This document shows positions 15,461 through 23,452 of a stretch of 23,927 bases of DNA, piece after piece. The stretch is taken from NCBI GenBank assembly GCA_965218865.1, contig CBDCME010000084.1, positions 1-23,927 on the forward strand, written 5' to 3'. Numbering within the stretch: the first letter of the stretch is position 1; each line of letters starts with the position of its first letter. Both the position numbers and the translations under genes were made by a program. Below the pieces are notes generated by a model that ran no database searches, had not been told where the DNA came from, and was given only the letters and a program-made list of their open reading frames with translations. Source of the DNA: CBDCME01 sp965218865 (GTDB taxonomy: Bacteria > Pseudomonadota > Alphaproteobacteria > JAAXGF01).

Positions 15461-16027
15461 GTGATCAAATTGACCCGGATATATACCCGCGGCGGCGACG
15501 CCGGGGAGACCTCGCTCGGCGGTGGCCGCCGGGTCGCGAAACACGACCCGAGAGTGTCTGCCTACGGCGTCGTGGAAGAGGCCAACGCGGCGATCGGCCT
15601 GGCCCGTACCGAAACAACGGGTTCCGTGGATGAAATGTTGGCCCGAATTCAGAACGATCTTTTCGACCTGGGCGCCGACCTTTGCACGCTCTGTGCCAGC
15701 GACGATGATAAGGTTCTCAGGATTCAACAACAGCAGATCGATCGCCTCGAGCACGAGATCGACGCCATCAATGCCGACCTCGAACCGCTCGGCTCTTTCG
15801 TCCTCCCGGGGGGCAGCCGGGTCGGCGCGTATCTTCATCTTGCCCGCACCGCGGCCCGGCGGGCCGAACGGGCGATCACCGAACTGGCCCAGGACGAGGC
15901 GGTCAATCCGCTGGCGATCAAGTTCATCAACCGCCTGTCGGACCATCTTTTCGTCCTTTCCCGGATCGTCAATAACGGCGGCCGGGACGACGTCCTCTGG
16001 CGTCCCGGGGCCAATCGCCGAGGGTAA
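15461..16027 (+). CDS. Cob(I)yrinic acid a,c-diamide (PduO-type) adenosyltransferase
   Basis: A 188-residue ATP:corrinoid adenosyltransferase of the PduO type, forming adenosylcobalamin from cob(I)alamin in the cytoplasm. The ATP-binding N-terminus is IYTRGGDAGETSLGGGRRV, followed by YGVVEEANAAIG (the usual Asp is Glu here). Later come AARRAERAI and NRLSDHLFVLSRIVN, both conserved. The start GTG at 15461 gives the family length. Its position after the twin-TM gene and before etfB, etfA and hbd is a known alphaproteobacterial order; here an ISAs1 element separates it from etfB. Confidence 0.93.
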   Translation: MIKLTRIYTRGGDAGETSLGGGRRVAKHDPRVSAYGVVEEANAAIGLARTETTGSVDEMLARIQNDLFDLGADLCTLCASDDDKVLRIQQQQIDRLEHEIDAINADLEPLGSFVLPGGSRVGAYLHLARTAARRAERAITELAQDEAVNPLAIKFINRLSDHLFVLSRIVNNGGRDDVLWRPGANRRG

Positions 16028-16050
16028 CGCAAGGGGCCGCTCCGGGGCCG

Positions 16051-18130
16051 CAGGGCTAGTTTTTTGTCCGCCCAGTGATCAGGGTGAGGTGATCGCGGCG
16101 CTGGCCATTTCATTCTCGGTGTGGCAGTGTGCCGGTCATGGCGACGCTGCCGGTCTCGGATTCGTCCATTGATTTGCGCGCGGTCACGGTGCGTCCGACC
16201 TGGGGCGCGCAGGAGCACCGGCGCTGGGACCGGTTGGTGGAGCAGCACCACTACCTGGCGTTCCACGGCGTCATCGGCAAGGGCCTGCGCCATGTCGCGG
16301 TGCATGGCGAGACCTGGCTCGCACTGATCGGCTGGCAGCCCGGCGCGTTCAAGCTGGGCGCGCGTGATCGCTGGATCGGGTGGTCGGCCGAGCAGCAGTT
16401 CCGGCGTCTGCATCTGATCGCCAACAACTCGCGCTTCGTCATTCTGACGCCTGGCCGAGTGCCGAACCTGGCCTCCCGTGTGCTGGGGCTGAGCCTGCGG
16501 CGGCTGTCTGAGGACATCCAGGCGGTGCACGGATATCCGGCTCTTCTGGCGGAGACGTTCGTGGACGTCTCGCGATTTGCCGGCACCTGCTACCGCGCGT
16601 CGAACTGGCGCTCTCTGGGGCTGACGCGGGGCTTTGCCCGTGAGCCCGGAGGGGCAGCGCGCTGGCGCCACCACGGTCAGCCCAAGGAGGTCTTCGTGTT
16701 CGGACTGACAGACGGCGCCCCCGAGGCGCTGAGCCGTACCGGGATGCCGGCACACTGGAACGCCGAGCAGCACACCGAGCCGATGGCCGCGCCCCGGCTG
16801 CGCAGCCTGTTCGAGTGTCTGGGTGAGGTGCCCGAGTACCGCCATGCCCGGGGCAAGCGCTATGCGCTCAACACCATTCTGGTGATCGCCGTCGCCGCCC
16901 GGCTTGCCGGATACCGGGGGGTGAACGCGTTCGCCCAGTTCGCCGCCCTGCTCTCCCAGGAGCAGCTCGAGGCGGTGGGTGCGTTCTGGAGCCCTTCCAA
17001 ACAGCGCTACACCCCGCCCGCGATCACCACCTTCCACAAGACCCTCACCGCCCTGCCGCCAGAGACCCTGGACAACGCGATTAGCCAGTGGACCGGCCAG
17101 CATGGCAGCGCGCACGCGCCGGTCGCCATGGACGGAAAGGATCTGCGCGGCGCCTCGAAGCAGACCGAAGACGGGCGCAGGATGATGGTGGCGGCGGTCG
17201 AGCACGACACCGGCGTGGTCCTCGGGCAGGTCGAGGTCGACCGCAAGAGCAACGAAATCCCGGCCGTGCGCGAACTCTCCAGCGGCCTCGACCTCACAGG
17301 CCGGATCGTCACCATGGACGCGATGCACGCTCAGCACGAGACCGCGCGCTGCCTGCTCGGGCGTCGCGCCGACTACGTGATGAGCGCGGTCAAGGACAAC
17401 CAGGAGATGATCTTCGAAGACCTCAAGGCGATCGACTTCAGCGATGCGCTCTGGCACGAAACCGTCGACAAGGGCCATGGCCGCATCGAGCGCCGACGCT
17501 GCGCCGTCGTCGACCTCTCCGCTGCCGAGTGGGACGGCTACGCCAACCTCCACGGGCGACGCCAGGCCATGCGCATCGAGCGCGAACGCGAGATCCTCAA
17601 GACCGGCAAGCGCAGCATCGAGGTGACCTGGAGCCTCACCTCGCTCGGCGCAGAGCGCGCCGGACCCGAGGAGTTGCTCGAACTGGTGCGCAACCACTGG
17701 CATATCGAGAACCGCCTGCACTACGTGCGCGACTTCACCTACGACGAAGACCGATGCCGGGCCTACGTGCGTCACCTGCCCAGAAATCTCGCCTGCTTGA
17801 CCAACGCGGCCATCGCCATCGTGCGCTGCGACGGACGCTTCCGTTATCTGCCCGAGGCCAACCGGCACTATGCCGCCCGGGCGCAGGAGGCCCTCGACGC
17901 GATCATGACCGCGCCCATCGCCTGAGACAGCACGCCTCTCCCCCGGACCGGGACGTGCCGCCGAGCGGCGCGGGCGGACCGGTGTGCCTGTCGAATCCGA
18001 AAACGCCGTCCGGTGGCTTCGAGCAGTCCCCATGACGTCGTCGAGGCAAGCTCGGGGCTCCCCGAACCCCGTGCACCGAGCACGATCCCACTCATCCCGA
18101 ACCCTCAACCGCGACTAAAAATTGTTCCTG
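16051..18130 (+). mobile_element. ISAs1 family element carrying a DUF4338-transposase fusion
   Basis: The left end CAGGGCTAGTTTTTTGTC and right end GACTAAAAATTGTTCCTG are imperfect inverted repeats (about 12 of 18 matching), and the right end matches the ISAs1 relic at 5532-5549. The 10-mer TCCGGGGCCG occurs directly left of the element (16041-16050) and at 18134-18143, a likely target duplication offset by three bases. The element is about 2.1 kb, long for ISAs1 because of the extra N-terminal domain. It splits the adenosyltransferase-etfB intergenic region. Confidence 0.75.
16138..17925 (+). CDS. DUF4338 (DruA-like) domain fused to ISAs1 family transposase
   Basis: An intact protein of about 595 residues with two parts. 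Residues ~30-170 match DUF4338, the domain of the Druantia defence protein DruA: HHYLAFHG (37-44), RDRWIGW (76-82), NNSRFVIL (96-103), ETFVD (139-143), GTCYRASNW (149-157) and LGLTRG. After a linker, residues ~205-595 are an ISAs1/H-repeat-type transposase: RLRSLFECLGEVPEYRHARG, then PVAMDGKDLRGA (Asp), VTMDAMHAQHETA (Asp) and NHWHIENRLHYVRDFTYDEDRCR (Glu). A GTG at 16129 is an alternative start. The frame is open throughout. The role of DUF4338 here (target choice, end recognition or defence) is unknown. It lies inside identifiable IS ends, so it moves with the element. Confidence 0.9.
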   Translation: MATLPVSDSSIDLRAVTVRPTWGAQEHRRWDRLVEQHHYLAFHGVIGKGLRHVAVHGETWLALIGWQPGAFKLGARDRWIGWSAEQQFRRLHLIANNSRFVILTPGRVPNLASRVLGLSLRRLSEDIQAVHGYPALLAETFVDVSRFAGTCYRASNWRSLGLTRGFAREPGGAARWRHHGQPKEVFVFGLTDGAPEALSRTGMPAHWNAEQHTEPMAAPRLRSLFECLGEVPEYRHARGKRYALNTILVIAVAARLAGYRGVNAFAQFAALLSQEQLEAVGAFWSPSKQRYTPPAITTFHKTLTALPPETLDNAISQWTGQHGSAHAPVAMDGKDLRGASKQTEDGRRMMVAAVEHDTGVVLGQVEVDRKSNEIPAVRELSSGLDLTGRIVTMDAMHAQHETARCLLGRRADYVMSAVKDNQEMIFEDLKAIDFSDALWHETVDKGHGRIERRRCAVVDLSAAEWDGYANLHGRRQAMRIEREREILKTGKRSIEVTWSLTSLGAERAGPEELLELVRNHWHIENRLHYVRDFTYDEDRCRAYVRHLPRNLACLTNAAIAIVRCDGRFRYLPEANRHYAARAQEALDAIMTAPIA

Positions 18131-18180
18131 GTGTCCGGGGCCGGCCTCGCGTTGACAACGATTCCGGGGAGACTTACAGT

Positions 18181-18301
18181 CTGTTCGAAAACTCGCGGCA
18201 CCGGCCCTCTCCCCCTCCCGGCCACCCACATACTCTCGTGGGTGGCCGGGAGGGGGAGAGGGACAGACGCAAAAAACGCGCGGAAGCGCATTTTCGAACA
18301 G
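18181..18301. repeat. Hairpin (MITE-like) repeat, copy B
   Basis: The best preserved copy: 121 bp with ends CTGTTCGAAAA / TTTTCGAACAG and a perfect 24-bp stem (18205-18228 with 18239-18262) around a 10-base loop. The inner half GCGCGGAAGCGC before the right end forms a second small palindrome. It sits between a GGGGAG ribosome-binding site (18165-18170) and the body of etfB, removing the native start codon. Confidence 0.85.
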
Positions 18302-19045
18302 TTTGCAGGGACATTCAAACGCGTTGTCGACGCCTACGTCAAGTTCCGGGTCAAGAGCGATGGAACCGGGGTCGAGACGTCGAACGTCAAGATGTCGATG
18401 AATCCCTTCGATGAGATCGCGGCGGAAGAAGCAATTCGCCTCAAGGAGGCGGGAACCGCCAGCGAAATCATCGCCGTTTCCCTCGGCCCGGTGCCATGCC
18501 AGGAGACGATTCGAACCGCCCTGGCGATGGGGGCCGACCGGGGTCTCCTCGTCGAAACCGAGGTGGCCCTCGAACCCTTGGCTGTGGCCAAGCTCTTGGG
18601 CGCCGTCGTCGCCGACGAGGAACCCGGCCTGGTGATCCTCGGCAAGCAGGCCATCGACGACGACAGCAACCAGGTCGGGCAGATGCTGGCGGCGCTTTTG
18701 GGTTGGCCCCAGGCAACCTTCATTTCCAAACTCGTGATCGAGAACGATCGGGCGCTAGCCGTGCGCGAGGTCGATGGCGGTCTCGAAACCCTGTCGATCA
18801 CCCTCCCCGCCGTGGTCACCACCGATTTGAGGCTCAACGAGCCGCGTTACGCGTCGTTGCCCAACATCATGAAAGCCCGGCGCAAGCCGATCGCGCGAAC
18901 CACGCCCGAGGAACTCGGCGTCGACGCGGCGCCGCGGATCGAGATTCTCAAGGTCACGGAACCCGCCGTGCGCGGGGGCGGCGAAATGTTGACCAGCGCC
19001 TCCGAACTGGTGGCCAAATTGCGCCACGAGGCCCACGTCGTCTGA
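18302..19045 (+). CDS. etfB: Electron transfer flavoprotein beta subunit, native 5' end replaced by repeat B
   Basis: The beta subunit of ETF, which with EtfA carries electrons from acyl-CoA dehydrogenases to ETF:quinone oxidoreductase. Recognisable parts are KRVVDAYVKFRVKSDGTGV, NVKMSMNPFDEIAAEEAIRLKEAG, the AMP-site region GKQAIDDDSNQVGQML and the C-terminal LRHEAHVV. EtfB normally starts MKVLVPVKRVVD; here the bases before KRVVD encode F-A-G-T-F and then repeat B, so the first seven or so residues and the start codon are gone. The frame stays open upstream through the repeat to a TTG at 18122 (307 codons), allowing a fused protein with about 60 foreign residues, or the gene may be silent. 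Its stop overlaps etfA (TGATG). Confidence 0.85.
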   Translation, partial: FAGTFKRVVDAYVKFRVKSDGTGVETSNVKMSMNPFDEIAAEEAIRLKEAGTASEIIAVSLGPVPCQETIRTALAMGADRGLLVETEVALEPLAVAKLLGAVVADEEPGLVILGKQAIDDDSNQVGQMLAALLGWPQATFISKLVIENDRALAVREVDGGLETLSITLPAVVTTDLRLNEPRYASLPNIMKARRKPIARTTPEELGVDAAPRIEILKVTEPAVRGGGEMLTSASELVAKLRHEAHVV

Positions 19046-19991
19046 TGGCGGCGTTGGTCTTGGCCGATCACGCGAACGATTCGCTGTCGCCGGCGACGCG
19101 GGTAACGGTCGGCGCGGCGCGGGCGGTGGCCGAGGAAATCGATGTCCTGGTCGCCGGCGAGAACTGTGCCGCCGCGGCGGAGAGCGCGGCCCGGATCGCC
19201 GACGTCTCCAAGGTGCTGGTGGCGGACGATCCGGCTTACGGTTTGGCCGAAAACCTGGCGCCGCTCATCGCCGATCTCGCGCCCGCCTACAGCCATCTCT
19301 TCGCCGCCGCCAATTCCAACGGCAAGAACGTGATGCCGCGCGCCGCGGCGCTCCTCGACGCGGCCCAGGTCTCGGACGTCGTCGCCATTGAATCTCCCGA
19401 TACCTTCGTCCGCCCGATCTACGCCGGAAACGCCGTGGCGACGGTCCGGCCGACGGATCCGATCAAGGTCGCGACGATCAGGACAACCGCCTTCGCCGCC
19501 GCCGGCGATGGCGGCGAGGCCGTGATCGAAGCCGTCAACGGTCGTATACCGGCGACAGCGGATTGTCCCGCTTCGTGGGCGAAGACCGGAGTGATTCGGG
19601 CCGGCCGGACTTGTCGGCCGCCCGCGTCGTCGTCTCGGGCGGGCGCGGCCTGGGGACGGCGGAGAATTTCCGTCTCATCGAGGCCCTGGCCGACCGACTG
19701 GGCGGCGCCGTCGGTGCCTCCCGCGCCGCCGTCGACGCGGGCTTCGTCGGCAACGATCTCCAGGTTGGCCAGACAGGTAAGGTGGTGGCGCCGGAACTCT
19801 ACGTCGCGGTGGGCATTTCCGGCGCCATTCAGCATCTCGCGGGGATAAAGGACAGCAAGGTGATTGTCGCCATCAACAAGGACGAGGAGGCGCCGATCTT
19901 TCAGATCGCCGATTACGGCCTGGTCGGGGATCTGTTCGAATTGCTGCCCGAAATCATGGCCGAACTGGACAAATTGCCGGCCCTGCATTAG
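19045..19991 (+). pseudogene. etfA: Electron transfer flavoprotein alpha subunit, one frameshift
   Basis: The alpha, FAD-binding subunit of ETF. The first frame begins MAALVLADHANDSLSPATR at the ATG overlapping the etfB stop and runs through the N-terminal domain. At about 19541-19549 one base is missing; the sequence continues in another frame as TGDSGLSRFVGEDRSDSGRP, then SAARVVVSGGRGLG and the FAD signature region LYVAVGISGAIQHLAGIKDS and NKDEEAPIFQIADYGLVGD, to a TAA at 19991. The corrected length of about 315 residues is normal. Either the gene is inactivated or the base is a sequencing error; the rest of the protein is well conserved. Confidence 0.88.
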
Positions 19992-20076
19992 GGGAACACT
20001 CTCAACACTCGTCTCTTGAGCGTCGGGGCGAGTTAATGAGTTCGAATCGCGCCCGATACGGAAGGGAGGGCCTGAC

Positions 20077-20949
20077 ATGATCGAGAAAATTGGCGTCATC
20101 GGCGCCGGGCAAATGGGCGGCGGTATCGCCTATGTCTTCGCGCAATCGGGATTTAAGACCCGAATCACCGACGTGGCACCCGAAATCGTCGAAAAGGCGG
20201 TCGCGGCGATCGCCACAAGGCTCGACCGCCAGGTCGCCAAGGGCGCCATCACGGGCAAGGACAAGGATGAAACCCTCGCCCGGGTGCATCCCATCACCGG
20301 TTACGATGGATTCTCCGATTGCGATCTCGTCATCGAAACCGCGAGCGAAAAAGAGGCGGTAAAACTCGGCGTCTACAAGGATCTCACCGGGGTGCTCAAA
20401 CCCGAGGCCCTCATTACCACGAACACGTCGTCGATTTCGGTGACACGGCTGGCGACCGCGACCGACCGGCCGGGAAAATTCATGGGCATGCACTTCATGA
20501 ACCCGGCGCCGGTGATGAAGCTGGTCGAGCTGGTGCGCGGCCTGGCGACCGACGAGGACACCTTCACCGCGGTCGAGGACCTGACCATCAAGTTGGGCAA
20601 GACCCCCGTCAACGCCGAGGACTTCCCGGGCTTCATGGTCAACCGGGTGCTCTTGCCGATGATCAACGAGGCGATCTACACACTCTACGAAGGTGTCGGT
20701 TCGGTGAGTTCGATCGATACCGCGATGAAGCTCGGCGCCAACCATCCCATGGGGCCGTTCGAACTCGCCGATTTTATCGGCCTGGACACCTGCCTCTCGG
20801 TGATGCAGGTCCTTTACGACGGTCTCTCGGACACCAAATACCGGCCCTGTCCCCTGCTCGTGAAATACGTCGAGGCCGGTTGGCTCGGCCGAAAAACCAA
20901 GCGCGGCTTCTACGACTACACCGGCGATAAACCAGTGCCGACACGTTGA
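20077..20949 (+). CDS. hbd: 3-hydroxybutyryl-CoA dehydrogenase
   Basis: A 290-residue NAD(P)-dependent enzyme converting 3-hydroxybutyryl-CoA and acetoacetyl-CoA in butyrate/PHB metabolism and beta-oxidation. The Rossmann motif is IGVIGAGQMGGGIAYVFAQ at the N-terminus. Later segments are TNTSSISVTRLA, GMHFMNPAPVMKLVELV (catalytic His), EDFPGFMVNRVLLPMINEA (active-site Asn), and the helical C-terminal domain GPFELADFIGLDTCLSVMQVLY and GRKTKRGFYDY. The ATG at 20077 follows a purine-rich GGAAGGGAGGG. It is 85 bases after etfA and likely in the same transcription unit. It is intact, unlike etfBA. Confidence 0.95.
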   Translation: MIEKIGVIGAGQMGGGIAYVFAQSGFKTRITDVAPEIVEKAVAAIATRLDRQVAKGAITGKDKDETLARVHPITGYDGFSDCDLVIETASEKEAVKLGVYKDLTGVLKPEALITTNTSSISVTRLATATDRPGKFMGMHFMNPAPVMKLVELVRGLATDEDTFTAVEDLTIKLGKTPVNAEDFPGFMVNRVLLPMINEAIYTLYEGVGSVSSIDTAMKLGANHPMGPFELADFIGLDTCLSVMQVLYDGLSDTKYRPCPLLVKYVEAGWLGRKTKRGFYDYTGDKPVPTR

Positions 20950-21059
20950 GGCCTGCGCGCGCGTGACGCGGACGGATTGCCGGTGACTCGATTGAGCAAC
21001 ATTTCGCCCGGCGGTATGAGCCGTATCTTATGGCTCACGGTATTGCCTTCGTTCGGCTG

Positions 21060-21356
21060 CTAAACCAGTTCGAGCCTGATTTGCCGTCCAACGGCCCGGG
21101 CGGCTCTTTGCATGGTTTGCAGGGTCACGCTGGTATTCTCGGGATCGAGCAAACGGTCGAGCGCGCGGCGGCTTGTCTTCATGCGCGCGGCCATGGCGGT
21201 TTTCGTCAGACCTTTTTCTTCCATGGCAGCTCGTACCTGATCGGCGAGGATTTCCTTGATCGCCTGCCGCTCGCAGCTTTCCAAAATGCCCTCGTCCGCG
21301 AGAAACTCATCGAACGACGATCCGATACGCGGATTGTCCTTACCTTTCTTAGTCAT
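21060..21356 (-). CDS. HigA-type antitoxin, XRE family helix-turn-helix
   Basis: A 98-residue antitoxin/repressor. It has an N-terminal segment GSSFDEFLADEGILE typical of antitoxins paired with Gp49-like (HigB) toxins. A helix-turn-helix follows (KGLTKTAMAARMKTSRRALDRLLDP), then TSVTLQTMQRAARAVGRQIRLELV. The gene is intact. Its ATG overlaps the last codons of the toxin frame upstream (ATGACTAA), the usual toxin-first order. Because the toxin is broken, the antitoxin may persist only as an orphan regulator. The product normally binds the toxin and represses the operon. Confidence 0.9.
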   Translation of the reverse strand: MTKKGKDNPRIGSSFDEFLADEGILESCERQAIKEILADQVRAAMEEKGLTKTAMAARMKTSRRALDRLLDPENTSVTLQTMQRAARAVGRQIRLELV

Positions 21357-21474
21357 GCTCTCGAACCTCTTTCATGCGTTTACGGGCGATTCCGATCTCC
21401 CTTGGCGGCGTTTTCCGGGTCTTCTTGATAAAACCATGCAAAAGCACCATACGGTTGGCGGGGATGCAGAAGAT
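21349..21474 (-). pseudogene. C-terminal remnant of a HigB/Gp49-like toxin
   Basis: About 41 codons survive: FCIPANRMVLLHGFIKKTRK, then TPPREIGIARKRMKEV. This is the characteristic end of phage-derived Gp49-like (HigB, DUF891) mRNA-interferase toxins. The N-terminal half is missing, replaced by the 5' part of an IS5 transposase, and the two are joined in frame. The resulting 229-residue hybrid frame runs 21349-22038. The toxin should be inactive, since more than half of its fold is lost. Confidence 0.82.
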
Positions 21475-22226
21475 ATAGGACTGACGCAGGGCAATGCCGT
21501 GCTCCCGTGCCAGTCGCACCAGCCGCTCGCGAGCTCGTTGCATCAGTTTGGCGGCGGTCGGAAAGGCAATCGCCTTCTCTTGTACGGTGGTGTCCACCGT
21601 CACCCGCTCGAGGTCCTTCTCCCGCAGCGCCCCCACCCGGTGGGCCACGGCCAGGCTCTCCTGGAATACCTTCTCCAAACCTTCCGGCCCGATCCGGTCC
21701 CGCCACCGGGTCATCGACGAGCGCTCCATGGGCAGCTCATGCTGAAAGTACTCTTCGCCGCAGAAGCACTGGAAGTATGGGTCGTAGACCCAGCGCTCGC
21801 AGACCTCCTCATCCGAGAGATCGAACATATGCTTGAGGATGTGCAGCCCAACCATCAACCGCGTCGGGACCCCCGGCCGACCCTCCTCCGAATACAAGGC
21901 TTCATAGGTCTCGTCGAAGAAAGTCCACGCGATCCGGCCCCCCAACACCACCAACTCGTGGCGCAGGTTGATGATGTTTTCGAACCGCGAGCGGAACAGG
22001 TCCTCTATTCCCGATGACACCTTGCGCGATGGCTTCATCACAGTTCTCCAATCCCAATCGACGGGAGCAGAGAATCACGTTCCGCAACGGAGGGGAATCC
22101 CCAAAATCAATTATTTCAAATCACAAGCTTTTCAGGCCCAAAACCCGTTTTCTTGCAAATCCGATTACTTCGCCAAACCGAAAGAACTACCAACATCAGC
22201 CGCTTACGCGTTCTTCACGGGCGACT
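21474..22226 (-). mobile_element. IS5 fragment (right half, second copy)
   Basis: About 753 bp identical to 9654-10406 except for roughly four substitutions noted by eye. It contains the right inverted repeat and the first ~187 codons of the transposase (ATG 22038), then stops at a junction with toxin sequence. It has no left inverted repeat, so it cannot move on its own; the intact copy could act on its one end. Confidence 0.92.
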
Positions 22227-22230
22227 AATA

Positions 22231-23394
22231 CCAACCGCCCCAGAGTTTGACTCGCGCAAAGGTTTACACGCTAGGTTTTGTGTGATTCAAGGTTGTTGGC
22301 AACAAGGGAGTGTGTTCAATGCCAACGATTCCTTTGTGAAACGACTTTGATGCTGAAAGAGTCCGTGTTCTTGCGGCACGGAGCGATGATGGGAACCAGG
22401 CGCGACGGCTTTTGTCGATGGCGGCCATCTACGATGGGATGGATCGAGCGTGCGCGGCGGGTATTGGCGGCATGGATCGGCAGACGTTGCGGGACTGGGT
22501 TCACCGGTTCAACGCGGGAGGTCCGGCCGGTCTGATCGACCGCAAGCCGAACGGGGCGTTGCGTCGGTTGACGCCGTCGCAAATGGCGGCGCTTTCGCGG
22601 GCTATCGAGGCCGGTCCCGATCCCGAACGGGATGGGGTCGTGCGCTGGCGCTGCATCGATCTCAAGCAACTGATCCGAACGCGCTTCGGCGTGGACTATC
22701 ACGAGCGGAGCGTCGGCAAGCTGCTGGCCGCGCTCGGGTTCTCGCATATTTCCGCGCGCCCGCGCCACGTCGGCCAGGATGCGCGGGCACAGGAGGAATT
22801 TAAAAAAAAGTTTTCCCGAACACTTGGCGAAAATCGTAGCGGCACAGCCACCGGACACGCCCATCGAGGTTTGGTTTCAAGATGAAATGCGCGTCGGCCA
22901 GAAGAACAGCCTGGTGCGCCAGTGGGCCCCAAAGGGATCGCGCCCGCGCCAGGTCAAGGACCTACGGACCTCTTCGGCGTATCTCTTCGGCGCCATCTGC
23001 CCCGAGCGCGGTGAGGGCGCGGCGCTGGTCATGCCGCGCGCCAATACTGAAGCCATGGACCTGCATCTCGAGGAAATCAGCCGGGCCGTTGCCCCAAACG
23101 CCCATGCCGTCGTGCTGCTCGACCAAGCCGCATGGCACACCACTGCCAAACTCGGCATCCCGGAGAACATCTCCCTCGTGCCTTTGCCACCCAAGTCCCC
23201 GGAGCTCAATCCCGCCGAAAATGTCTGGCAATACCTCCGCCAGAACTGGCTCTCCAATCGTGTCTTCGACTCCTATGAAGCCATCGTCGAGGCCTCTTGC
23301 CAAGCCTGGAACAACCTGACCGACCAACCTTGGAAGATCATGTCCATCGGCCTCAGAGCGTGGGATCGCACAAGTCAATGTTAAGGGCGGTTGG
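22231..23394 (+). mobile_element. IS630 family insertion sequence
   Basis: The termini are CCAACCGCCC (22231-22240) and its perfect inverse GGGCGGTTGG (23385-23394). TA flanks both sides (22229-22230, 23395-23396), matching the TA target duplication of IS630/Tc1-mariner elements. It inserted between the IS5 fragment's end and repeat copy C. Confidence 0.88.
22319..23384 (+). pseudogene. IS630 family transposase, nonsense codon and frameshift
   Basis: A DDE transposase in two frames. The first starts ATG 22319 (MPTIPL), meets a TGA as codon 7, then continues NDFDAERVRVLAARSDDG and AAIYDGMDRACAAGIGGMDR into a helix-turn-helix region. At an A8 run (22802-22809) the frame must move by +1 to continue as KKSFPEHLAKIVAAQ. 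The second part holds the catalytic motifs IEVWFQDEMRVGQ (Asp), VVLLDQAAWHTT (Asp) and LPPKSPELNPAENVWQYL (Glu). The A run could be a programmed or transcriptional slippage site, as in some IS630 members, but the early TGA suggests decay. Confidence 0.88.
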
Positions 23395-23398
23395 TATA

Positions 23399-23448
23399 AG
23401 TGGGTGGCCGGGAGGGGGAGAGGGCCGGCGCCGCGCATTTTCGAACAG
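23399..23448. repeat. Hairpin repeat, copy C (right half only)
   Basis: It has the right arm GTGGGTGGCCGGGAGGGGGAG and the end TTTTCGAACAG of the family. The left half is missing; IS630 and the IS5 fragment lie where it would be. Its outer end is followed by ACTGT, as outside the left ends of copies A and B, suggesting the true terminus may extend by about 5 bp. It cuts the antitoxin gene to its right. Confidence 0.8.
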
Positions 23449-23452
23449 ACTG

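Noticed and set aside
16031..16066. GGCC-rich hairpin followed by T6 after the adenosyltransferase as a terminator
   Set aside because: The GGCC arms pair poorly and the T run belongs to the ISAs1 left inverted repeat.
15835..18108. A 757-codon open frame on the minus strand
   Set aside because: It is antisense to the adenosyltransferase and the clearly homologous DruA-ISAs1 protein, is low-complexity Arg/Gly/Ala-rich, and arises from GC-rich codon bias.
21017..21037. TGAGCC/GGCTCA hairpin after hbd as a terminator
   Set aside because: The stem is only six base pairs with a 9-base loop and no T run.
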